A DNA stretch of 21,142 nt, taken from contig NZ_DCAO01000068.1 of the NCBI RefSeq assembly GCF_002311515.1, positions 19,231 to 40,372 of the forward strand, given 5' to 3'. Made by a program: the position numbers and the translations under genes. The first letter of the stretch is position 1. Each line of letters starts with the position of its first letter. The DNA is from Thalassospira sp. UBA1131 (GTDB lineage: Bacteria > Pseudomonadota > Alphaproteobacteria > Rhodospirillales > Thalassospiraceae). Below, piece by piece: positions 14,099 to 21,142 of the stretch. Under the pieces are notes generated by a model. The model did no database searches, had not been told where the DNA came from, and worked only from the letters and a program-made list of their open reading frames with translations.

Positions 14099-14662
14099 GT
14101 GTCTGACGTTGCTGGCCTAAAAAAGGACCTGTCCCGCCGTATGGAAGGGGCTGTGGAAGTATTGCACAAGGAGTTCACCGGTCTGCGTACCGGGCGCGCC
14201 AGTGTGAGCCTTCTGGAACCGGTCATGGTTGAAGCCTATGGCGTTCCGACCCCGCTTAATCAGGTGGCATCGGTCAGTGTTCCAGAATCCCGTATGCTTT
14301 CGGTTCAGGTTTGGGACAAGTCGATGGTCAAGGCCGTCGAAAAAGCCATCCGTGATTCGGGCCTTGGCCTGAACCCGGCTGCTGATGGCACGCTTGTCCG
14401 CGTTCCGATCCCGGCACTTAACGAAGAACGTCGTACCGAACTTTCCAAGGTTGCCGGCAAATATGCCGAGCAGGCCAAGATTTCGGTTCGTAACGTCCGT
14501 CGCGATGGCATGGATCAGCTGAAAAAATGGGAAAAGGACGGTGACATCTCGAAGGACGAGATGCACGACGAAGAAAAAGAAGTCCAGAAGCTGACCGACA
14601 AGGTCATCGGCGAGATCGACGAAGCACTCGCCCATAAAGAACAGGAAATCATGCAAGTCTGA
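14099..14662 (+). CDS. frr: Ribosome recycling factor
   Basis: A 187-residue RRF (usual length about 185), which with EF-G splits the post-termination ribosome. It begins with GTG at 14099, supported by GGAGA at 14088-14092 and a 2-nt gap from pyrH. Family features include the N-terminal helix KKDLSRRMEGAVEVLHKEFTGLRTGRAS, the domain II segment VEAYGVPTPLNQVASVSVPE, and the basic helix with RTELSKVAGKYAEQAKISVRNVRRD. No residue typical of the family seems missing. Confidence 0.96.
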   Translation: MSDVAGLKKDLSRRMEGAVEVLHKEFTGLRTGRASVSLLEPVMVEAYGVPTPLNQVASVSVPESRMLSVQVWDKSMVKAVEKAIRDSGLGLNPAADGTLVRVPIPALNEERRTELSKVAGKYAEQAKISVRNVRRDGMDQLKKWEKDGDISKDEMHDEEKEVQKLTDKVIGEIDEALAHKEQEIMQV

Positions 14663-14664
14663 TT

Positions 14665-15405
14665 ATGGCTGTGCTTTCTTCGCAAACTCAACCTTCAGAT
14701 GCGCTTTGTGTGCCGCGTCATGTTGCCATCATCATGGATGGCAACGGGCGCTGGGCGCGCGGACGTGGCCGACCGCGGACGATGGGGCATCGCGCCGGTG
14801 TTGACGCCGTCCGTCGTACCATCGAAGCCGCAGGCGAACTTGGTATCGAGTATCTGACGCTTTATGGTTTCTCGACCGAGAACTGGAAGCGTCCGGAAAG
14901 CGAAGTCAGCGATCTGATGGGGTTGCTGCGCCTGTTCGTGAAGCGCGAATTATCCACTTTGCACAAAAATGGTATCAAAATTCGCATTATCGGCGATCGT
15001 TCGCGTTTTGCTGACGATATCCGTGAACTTCTGGCAAAGGCCGAAGATCAAACACGCGACAACACGCGCCTGAACCTGACCATCGCACTGAGCTATGGCG
15101 CGCGTGCTGAAATCACGCAGGCTGTGCGCGATATTGCCGCCAAGGTTGCCGCAGGCGAACTGTCCGCCGACGAGATTACCGAAGACCTGATCGAACAAAA
15201 CTTGTCGACAGCCGGTATTCCGGACCCGGATCTTCTGATCCGAACCAGCGGCGAACAGCGGATCAGCAACTTCTTGCTCTGGCAGTCGGCCTATACTGAA
15301 TTCGTCTTTGAAGATGTGCTTTGGCCGGACTTTGATCGCAGCCACCTTGAAAAAGCTATCGATAATTTTGCCGGGCGGGAGCGGCGTTTTGGTGCCGTCA
15401 TCTGA
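14665..15405 (+). CDS. uppS: Isoprenyl transferase (undecaprenyl diphosphate synthase)
   Basis: A 246-residue cis-prenyltransferase that extends farnesyl diphosphate with isopentenyl diphosphate to undecaprenyl diphosphate, the lipid carrier for peptidoglycan and O-antigen. Catalytic Asp25 is in IIMDGNGRWA (22-31). GHRAG (41-45), the substrate loop FSTENWKRP (69-77) and the C-terminal DLLIRTSGEQRISNFLLWQSAYTE are all present. ATG 14665 lies 2 nt after the frr stop; the nearest purine-rich stretch, AGGAAA at 14643-14648, is distant, so initiation probably depends on coupling to frr. Its end overlaps the likely cdsA start. Confidence 0.95.
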   Translation: MAVLSSQTQPSDALCVPRHVAIIMDGNGRWARGRGRPRTMGHRAGVDAVRRTIEAAGELGIEYLTLYGFSTENWKRPESEVSDLMGLLRLFVKRELSTLHKNGIKIRIIGDRSRFADDIRELLAKAEDQTRDNTRLNLTIALSYGARAEITQAVRDIAAKVAAGELSADEITEDLIEQNLSTAGIPDPDLLIRTSGEQRISNFLLWQSAYTEFVFEDVLWPDFDRSHLEKAIDNFAGRERRFGAVI

Positions 15406-16210
15406 GACACAAGATCAAAAAGATACCAATTCCGGCCTGATACCACGCGTTCTTTCCGCGATGGTTATGGCGCCTGTGGCTGTTGCGGCGGTCTGGTTCG
15501 GATCTCCCTATTTTGACATATTACTGTTTGTGTTTTCTGCAGGCATGATGTGGGAATGGTCGCGGATGTGCGCCCCGAACCACCATAACGGCATATCGGT
15601 TGTTACCGCCGTTGCGCTTGCGGTCGCGATGATAATGTATGTTGCTGGTCAGGAAGAATATATTGTCATGCCGATTGCCATCGGTGTGATTATTGCTGCG
15701 GCCCGTTCGGGCGCAAACTGGTTGCTTGCCGGGTTTGGCGTTTTGTACATCTCGGTTGCTGCACTGTCAGCGCTCTGGCTGCGCACCCAGGATGGCGACG
15801 GTCTTCTGATCATTATGTGGCTGTTCTTCCTTGTCTGGGCCACCGACACAGGCGGTTATGCCTTTGGCAAGACCATTGGCGGCCCAAAACTCGCACCACG
15901 CTTCAGCCCGAAGAAAACATGGGCGGGGTTGATCGGTGGCATGTTCTGTGCCGGTTTGATCGGTGGATTGGTCACCTATTTCAGTTCCGATGCGATCAAT
16001 TGGGCGATTGTCGCTGTCAGTATGGTTATGGCGATCGTTGCCCAAATCGGTGATCTTGGTGAATCCGCACTCAAACGTCGTTTCAAGGTCAAGGACAGCA
16101 GTCATCTGATCCCGGGCCACGGCGGATTGCTTGATCGTGCTGACGGGATGTTGTCGGTGTTTCCTGTGGCCTTTGCTATTATCTGTTTCGCAGGGCTTTC
16201 TCTGCGTTAA
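15392..16210 (+). CDS. cdsA: Phosphatidate cytidylyltransferase
   Basis: Integral membrane enzyme that makes CDP-diacylglycerol from phosphatidic acid and CTP, the branch point for phospholipid synthesis. I place the start at GTG 15392 (272 residues): GGGAG at 15377-15381 precedes it and the overlap with uppS is 14 nt. A longer frame opens at ATG 15308 inside uppS and would add 28 poorly matching residues; TTG 15389 is another option. The protein has about seven or eight hydrophobic segments. The CDS signature is intact near the C-terminus (SALKRRFKVKDSSHLIPGHGG followed by DRADG), with the acidic and lysine residues of the active site. Confidence 0.92.
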   Translation: MPSSETQDQKDTNSGLIPRVLSAMVMAPVAVAAVWFGSPYFDILLFVFSAGMMWEWSRMCAPNHHNGISVVTAVALAVAMIMYVAGQEEYIVMPIAIGVIIAAARSGANWLLAGFGVLYISVAALSALWLRTQDGDGLLIIMWLFFLVWATDTGGYAFGKTIGGPKLAPRFSPKKTWAGLIGGMFCAGLIGGLVTYFSSDAINWAIVAVSMVMAIVAQIGDLGESALKRRFKVKDSSHLIPGHGGLLDRADGMLSVFPVAFAIICFAGLSLR

Positions 16211-16249
16211 GGCGGCCAATCCTCGGGCTGCTGTCTTTACAGGTGTTTG

Positions 16250-17413
16250 ATGACTTTGAAGAAATCCGTCAGTGTCTTTGGTGTTACCGGTTCCATCGGG
16301 GCCAGCACCGTTGATGTTTTGAAGTCCCACACTGACAAATATGTTGTCGAAGCTGTAACGGCGCATCGCAATGTCGATGCATTGGCCAAGGCCGCCATCG
16401 AACTTGGCACCAAATGCGCTGTGATCGGCGATCCTGCCTGTTTTGCGGACCTTCGCGATGCTCTGGCGGGGAAGGGGATTGAAATCGCCGCCGGTGAAGA
16501 CGCACTGATCGAGGCTGCTGAACGTCCCTCTGACATCGTGATTGCCGCAATCGTTGGGGCAGCTGGCCTTAAACCGACGCTGGCGGCCATTCGCCGCGGT
16601 GCGCGCATCGGACTTGCCAATAAGGAAACACTGGTCTGTGCCGGCGCCCTGATGACGGCGGAAATTTCCAGGCATGGTGCGACCCTGATCCCGGTTGATT
16701 CCGAACATAGTGCAATTTTCCAGGTTCTCGAGGATCGCGAAGAAACGCGCATTGACCGCATCCTTTTAACCGCATCGGGCGGTCCGTTCCGGGAATGGTC
16801 TTTAAAGGATATGCAATCTGTCACCCGGGTACAGGCTTTGGCACATCCGAACTGGGAAATGGGCGCAAAGATTTCTATCGATTCTGCGACCATGATGAAC
16901 AAAGGGTTGGAGCTGATAGAGGCTTGGCACCTGTTCCCGGTGGCCGAGGAACAGATTGAAATTGTTGTGCATCCGCAGTCAGTTGTTCACAGCATGGTGG
17001 AATATCCTGATGGTTCTGTGCTCGCACAGCTGGGATCTCCGGATATGCGTACTCCAATTGCTTATGCGCTTTCATGGCCGGATCGGATCAAAGTGGACGC
17101 ACCGCGTCTTGATTTTGCCACGATCGGGCGTTTGAACTTCGAGGCGCCGGATACAAATCGTTTCCCGGCTCTTCGTCTGGCACGACAGGCCTTGCAGGAA
17201 GGTGGCACGCTGCCTACTGTTCTGAACGCTGCCAACGAAGTCGCCGTCGAAGCGTTCCTTAACGACAGAATCGGTTTCCTTGATATCGCCGGGACTGTCG
17301 AAAAGGTCATGACAAGGCTTGGAAGCGAACCGCTGACCAGCCTTGAACAGGTATTTGAAACAGATGCAATGGTGCGCCGGGAAACCTCGGCCCATCTTGT
17401 GTCGGCTTCTTAG
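16250..17413 (+). CDS. dxr: 1-deoxy-D-xylulose 5-phosphate reductoisomerase
   Basis: A 387-residue second enzyme of the MEP isoprenoid pathway, converting DXP to MEP with NADPH and a divalent metal. It supplies precursors for the product of uppS two genes upstream. Start at ATG 16250 with AGGTG at 16241-16245; TTG 16247 is possible but less likely. Motifs: NADPH loop GVTGSIGAST (11-20), ANKETLVCAG (about 122-131), metal and substrate site PVDSEHSAIFQ (about 148-158), TASGGPFR, and HPNWEMGAKISIDSATMMNKGLELIEA carrying the flexible catalytic region. C-terminal four-helix domain is present. Confidence 0.96.
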   Translation: MTLKKSVSVFGVTGSIGASTVDVLKSHTDKYVVEAVTAHRNVDALAKAAIELGTKCAVIGDPACFADLRDALAGKGIEIAAGEDALIEAAERPSDIVIAAIVGAAGLKPTLAAIRRGARIGLANKETLVCAGALMTAEISRHGATLIPVDSEHSAIFQVLEDREETRIDRILLTASGGPFREWSLKDMQSVTRVQALAHPNWEMGAKISIDSATMMNKGLELIEAWHLFPVAEEQIEIVVHPQSVVHSMVEYPDGSVLAQLGSPDMRTPIAYALSWPDRIKVDAPRLDFATIGRLNFEAPDTNRFPALRLARQALQEGGTLPTVLNAANEVAVEAFLNDRIGFLDIAGTVEKVMTRLGSEPLTSLEQVFETDAMVRRETSAHLVSAS

Positions 17414-17451
17414 ATTGAAACTGCCGGTTTCACCGGCTTAGGGAATTCTTG

Positions 17452-18555
17452 ATGGAAACCTTACTTGCTTTTCTTTTTGTGCTCTCGGTACTCGTGTTTG
17501 TTCACGAATATGGTCACTACTGGGTGGCAATCAAAAATGGCGTGAAGGTCGAAGCCTTTTCAATCGGATTTGGCCCCGAACTTTTCGGGTGGCAGGATAA
17601 AAAAGGCACGCGCTGGAAAGTCAGCCTTATCCCGCTTGGCGGTTACGTCAAAATGTTTGGCGATATGAACCCTGCCAGTGCCGGTGGTCGCGATGACCTT
17701 GACGCCGAAGAAGCAAAATATGCCTTCCATCACAAAGGGGTTGCCGCGCGCGCGGCCATCGTTTTTGCCGGACCTTTGGCCAACTTCATCTTTGCCATCA
17801 TCGTCTTTACCTTCCTGTTTGCCGCTGTCGGACAACAGCGTGCCTTGCCGGTTGTTGGCGACGTTCTTGAAAACAGCCCGGCATCTGTTGCTGGCCTGAT
17901 GACTGATGACCGCATCACGGCGATCAACGGTCAGTCGGTTGAATGGTTTTCTGAGCTTTCTGACATTGTGCGCGCAAATCCCGGGCAACCGATTTCCGTC
18001 ACGGTCCAACGCGACAGCGAAATCGTTGATCTTGCCGTAACGCCCGAAGCCGTCGAAGTCGACGAGGGTGGTATGACTGCGACGGTCGGACGCCTTGGCA
18101 TCACCGCTGGTGACTTTGAGACGAGCCGCACCGGGGTTGTGGAATCGGTCGGTCGCGCATTTGAGACGACCTATTCATTGACCACGCAGACCTTCTCGGC
18201 ACTCGGTGAAATGATCAGTGGTGATCGCGACAGTTCTGAACTGGGCGGGCCGATCCGGATCGCGCAAATGTCAGGACAGGTGGCCGAAGGGGGCATCGCA
18301 CCGCTTCTGTTCTTTATGGGCTATCTTTCCATCAGCCTTGGGTTGATCAACCTGATGCCTGTTCCGGTCCTGGATGGTGGTCATCTTGTGTTCTACGCGA
18401 TTGAGGCAATTCGCGGTAAGCCATTGGGGGCAAAAGCACAAGAATATGGTTTCCGTATCGGCGCGGGTTTGGTATTCAGCTTAATAATTTTCGCAACGTG
18501 GAACGATTTGACGCAATTGGGTGTCTTTAGTTTCCTCAAAGGACTTGCTGGCTAA
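17452..18555 (+). CDS. rseP: RIP metalloprotease RseP (site-2 protease family)
   Basis: A 367-residue intramembrane zinc protease. In other bacteria it cleaves anti-sigma factors and leftover signal peptides during envelope stress. HEYGH at 18-22 gives zinc ligands His18 and His22 and catalytic Glu19; the third ligand is Asp308 in NLMPVPVLDGGH. One PDZ domain lies about 125-195 (VVGDVLENSPASVAGL and following), whereas E. coli RseP (450 residues) has two, so this is the shorter alphaproteobacterial form. ATG 17452 has AGGGAA at 17440-17445; TTG 17449 is an alternative. A small GCCGGT/ACCGGC hairpin (17423-17437) sits just before the ribosome site. Its stop overlaps the bamA start by 1 nt. Confidence 0.94.
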   Translation: METLLAFLFVLSVLVFVHEYGHYWVAIKNGVKVEAFSIGFGPELFGWQDKKGTRWKVSLIPLGGYVKMFGDMNPASAGGRDDLDAEEAKYAFHHKGVAARAAIVFAGPLANFIFAIIVFTFLFAAVGQQRALPVVGDVLENSPASVAGLMTDDRITAINGQSVEWFSELSDIVRANPGQPISVTVQRDSEIVDLAVTPEAVEVDEGGMTATVGRLGITAGDFETSRTGVVESVGRAFETTYSLTTQTFSALGEMISGDRDSSELGGPIRIAQMSGQVAEGGIAPLLFFMGYLSISLGLINLMPVPVLDGGHLVFYAIEAIRGKPLGAKAQEYGFRIGAGLVFSLIIFATWNDLTQLGVFSFLKGLAG

Positions 18556-20876
18556 TGCATGACAGCAACAGGGGGGTTAACTTGCTGCGTAAGGTAAAAG
18601 CGGCCGTTGTCATTACGGCCTTGCTTGGCGGAACGGCGCCATTGATTGTTCCTGTGGCCGTGCATGCCCAATCGGGTCTGATTCGCGATATTGAAGTCGA
18701 AGGCAATAATCGTATCGAAACGGCAACGGTGAATGCATACCTCACCGTTGCACCTGGCGATTCCTACGACATCCAGAAAATCAACAGTTCGCTCAAGGCG
18801 CTTTTCTCAACCGGCCTGTTTGCTGACGTATCCTTCTCGTTCAATCAGGGAATTTTGCGGGTAAATGTCGTTGAAAACCCGATCATCAACCGCATTGCGT
18901 TTGAAGGAAACCAGCGCCTTAAAGACGATACCCTGAGTGCCGAATTGCAGTTGCGCCCGCGCGTTGTTTACACCCGCACCAAGGTGCAGGCCGACGTTCA
19001 GCGTATCCTCGAGCTCTATCGCCGCAGTGGACGTTTCGCCGCAACGGTTGAGCCCAAGGTCATCCAGCTTGACCAGAACCGTGTTGATCTCGCGTTCGAG
19101 ATTGATGAAGGGGATGCCACCGGTATCCGCAAGATCAACTTTGTTGGTAACAAGGCCTTTGACGACGGCGAACTTTCCGATGTCATTCGCACGACCGAGA
19201 GTGCCTGGTGGAAAATCCTGACGGCCGACGATAACTACGATCCCGACCGCGTGACCTTTGACCGCGAGCTTCTGCGCCGGTTTTACCTGTCTGCTGGCTA
19301 TGCCGATTTTCAGGTTTTGTCGTCGGTTGCCGAGCTGACACCTGATCGATCTGACTTCTTTGTCACCTACACGGTGAGCGAAGGGCAGCGCTATCAGTTT
19401 GGCGAGATCAATGTCGTCTCACAGATTGACAAGATCGATCCGGAAACCCTGATGCCGCTGATCGAAATTGAAAGCGGTGAATGGTACAACGCAAACCTCG
19501 TGGACGATGCGGTTGATGCTTTGACCGACAGTGTCGGGGATCAGGGCTATGCCTTCATTGATATTCGCCCGAACGTGCAGCGCAACCGCGAAACCGGCAC
19601 CATTGATATTACCTTCAATATTGCCGAAGGGCCCAAGGTCTTTGTCGAACGTATCAACGTTGTCGGCAACGTTCGCACCCTCGATGAGGTCATCCGTCGC
19701 GAATTTCGTCTGGTAGAGGGCGACGCGTTCAGCAGCTCCAAGATGCAGCGTTCCAAACAACGCATCGAAAACCTCAACTTCTTCAAATCGGTGGATGTCA
19801 AAACCCTGCCGGGCGCTACGCCTGATCAGACCGTGATTGAGGTCGATGTCGAAGAAAAATCCACTGGTGAATTCTCCATCGGTGCGGGCTATGGAACCGA
19901 TGACGGCGCGTTTGGTCAGCTAGGCATTCGGGAACGCAACCTGCTCGGCAAAGGACAGGATCTGCGCCTGAACTTCACGCTAGGTTCTTCTGATCAGCAG
20001 ATCGATCTTTCCTTTACGGAGCCCTATTTCCTCGATCGTGAAATTGCGGCAGGGTTTGACGTCTACCGCCGCGAAGAAGATAACCAGGATGAAAGCTCTT
20101 ATGATGAAGAGCAGACCGGTGGTCGTCTCCGTGCCGGCTTCCGCTACAGCGAGGAACTTTCGCATTCCTTCCGCTATACCCTGGAGCAAAACAGCTATTC
20201 CAACATTAACCGCAATAGTGCGTCACGCCTTCTTTTGGCTGAAGAGACCGAGTTCGTTGAGTCGGCCATTGGTCATACTCTGACCTATGATGAACGTGAC
20301 AGCTCGATTTCGCCGACAGAGGGTTATTTTGCTCGTCTGTCAAATGATTTGGCGGGGCTTGGCGGGGATGAGCAATATTTGCGGTCACGTGTTGAGGGTG
20401 GCTATTACTACCCGCTGGATCGTGAGCATGAGTGGGTACTCTCGACCCGTGGTTCTACCGGCTACATTTTCGGCTTCGACGATGATACCCGCATTTCTCA
20501 ACGCTTTTCTGTCGGTGGTTCAAACCTGCGTGGTTTCGAAGCTGCCGGTGTCGGCCCGCGTGATATCGCGACCGGGGATGCTTTGGGTTCCAAACTGTAC
20601 TACACTGGAACCGTTCAGTTGGACTTCCCGCTCGGGCTGCCGTCTGAGTTTGCTTTGACCGGTCGCGTGTTTAGTGATTTCGGCTCGGGGCAGGAAGTGG
20701 ACGGTGCCCGTCCGGGCGAAATCTACGATACAGGCTCGCTTAGAAGCTCTGTCGGTTTTGGTGTAGGTTGGGAATCACCGTTTGGTCCGATTGGTGTGGA
20801 CATCTCTCAGGCCGTCACAAAAGAAGATCACGACAAAGAGGAGTTGTTCCGACTTAACTTCGGAACGAGATTCTAA
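18555..20876 (+). CDS. bamA: Outer membrane protein assembly factor BamA
   Basis: A 773-residue Omp85 protein that inserts beta-barrel proteins into the outer membrane. A signal peptide with hydrophobic core AAVVITALLGG ends at AVHAQS (about residue 39). Five POTRA repeats follow, each opening with an I-x-x-I/F-x-F/V-x-G-N type strand: IRDIEVEGNNRI, INRIAFEGNQRL, IRKINFVGNKAF, FGEINVVSQ and VERINVVGNVRT. The 16-strand barrel has the loop motif LRGFE (VRGF/Y in other species) and ends in Phe (NFGTRF), the outer-membrane C-terminal signature. ATG 18555 overlaps the rseP stop (TAATG). A TTG at 18582 preceded by a run of six G is a plausible alternative start and would trim nine residues. Confidence 0.95.
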   Translation: MHDSNRGVNLLRKVKAAVVITALLGGTAPLIVPVAVHAQSGLIRDIEVEGNNRIETATVNAYLTVAPGDSYDIQKINSSLKALFSTGLFADVSFSFNQGILRVNVVENPIINRIAFEGNQRLKDDTLSAELQLRPRVVYTRTKVQADVQRILELYRRSGRFAATVEPKVIQLDQNRVDLAFEIDEGDATGIRKINFVGNKAFDDGELSDVIRTTESAWWKILTADDNYDPDRVTFDRELLRRFYLSAGYADFQVLSSVAELTPDRSDFFVTYTVSEGQRYQFGEINVVSQIDKIDPETLMPLIEIESGEWYNANLVDDAVDALTDSVGDQGYAFIDIRPNVQRNRETGTIDITFNIAEGPKVFVERINVVGNVRTLDEVIRREFRLVEGDAFSSSKMQRSKQRIENLNFFKSVDVKTLPGATPDQTVIEVDVEEKSTGEFSIGAGYGTDDGAFGQLGIRERNLLGKGQDLRLNFTLGSSDQQIDLSFTEPYFLDREIAAGFDVYRREEDNQDESSYDEEQTGGRLRAGFRYSEELSHSFRYTLEQNSYSNINRNSASRLLLAEETEFVESAIGHTLTYDERDSSISPTEGYFARLSNDLAGLGGDEQYLRSRVEGGYYYPLDREHEWVLSTRGSTGYIFGFDDDTRISQRFSVGGSNLRGFEAAGVGPRDIATGDALGSKLYYTGTVQLDFPLGLPSEFALTGRVFSDFGSGQEVDGARPGEIYDTGSLRSSVGFGVGWESPFGPIGVDISQAVTKEDHDKEELFRLNFGTRF

Positions 20877-21142
20877 ATGAAAATGATCAAATCGCTCCGT
20901 AATCTGCTGGTTTTTGCTGCCCTGATCGGTTTCACCGTTCAAAATTCTGGGGTGCAAGCGCAGGAACCGAACCCCGATCACATTGCATCTGTTATGATTG
21001 TCGATGTAGCCGGCATCATGCGCGAAGCATCCGCAATGCAGGACGCCCGCAAACAAATCCGCGATCGGCAGGTTGCCTATCAAAAGGAAATCGAAACCCG
21101 CGAACAGGGATTGCGCGAGGAAGAAAAACAACTCGCTCAGCA
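20877..21142 (+). CDS. skp: Skp/OmpH-like periplasmic chaperone (3' end outside window)
   Basis: The frame starts at ATG 20877, directly after the bamA stop, and runs off the window after 88 codons. An alternative ATG is at 20883. The signal peptide core LRNLLVFAALIGFTV ends around GVQAQ (residues 25-29). The mature part begins with a strand ASVMIVDVAGIMREASA, like the VDVxxIxxxS opening of Skp, then a charged helix rich in Lys, Arg, Glu and Gln, the start of the tentacle coiled coil. Position after bamA is the usual one. Expected role is holding unfolded outer-membrane proteins for BamA; lpxD and lpxA-type genes would be expected further right. Confidence 0.88.
   Translation, partial: MKMIKSLRNLLVFAALIGFTVQNSGVQAQEPNPDHIASVMIVDVAGIMREASAMQDARKQIRDRQVAYQKEIETREQGLREEEKQLAQ

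Overview
The window is a chromosomal housekeeping segment from an alphaproteobacterium, most likely in the Rhodospirillales and Thalassospira-like. This is inferred from protein sequences, the moderate GC content and gene order; no 16S gene is present. Nearly everything is on the + strand. Most intergenic gaps are short, and several carry clear hairpin terminators. I see no tRNA, rRNA, CRISPR array, insertion sequence, phage gene or replication origin.

Left block (1-9388): the C-terminal end of ribonuclease J, methylmalonyl-CoA epimerase (mce), a two-helix DUF1467 membrane protein, a 437-bp gap with a strong + strand terminator and an unexplained - strand terminator, and an unrecognised secreted protein. 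These are followed by prolyl-tRNA synthetase (proS), the lipoprotein-release ABC transporter (lolC/E-type permease plus lolD) and the DNA polymerase III alpha subunit (dnaE). A hairpin flanked by A and T tracts separates dnaE from the next, convergent genes.

Middle (9470-11167): a two-gene - strand cassette, a TetR regulator followed by an MFS transporter whose start overlaps the TetR stop by 4 nt. Directly upstream is a perfect 30-bp palindrome overlapping a near-consensus promoter. It is very probably the regulator's own operator and seems to drive a leaderless transcript. This is the most accessory-looking part of the window.

Right block (11408-21142): the conserved rpsB-tsf-pyrH-frr-uppS-cdsA-dxr-rseP-bamA-skp cluster. 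It joins translation (S2, EF-Ts, ribosome recycling), UMP kinase, isoprenoid and undecaprenyl supply (dxr, uppS), phospholipid synthesis (cdsA) and outer-membrane biogenesis (rseP, bamA, skp). From pyrH onward genes are mostly spaced by a few bases or overlap. Hairpins after rpsB and after tsf suggest stepped expression. The last gene (skp/ompH-like) is cut by the window end.

I find no convincing new multi-gene system. The points most worth a second look are the TetR palindrome with its leaderless promoter, the orphan - strand terminator near 1370-1400 (possible small RNA), the unknown secreted protein at 1686-2243, and the long rpsB leader.
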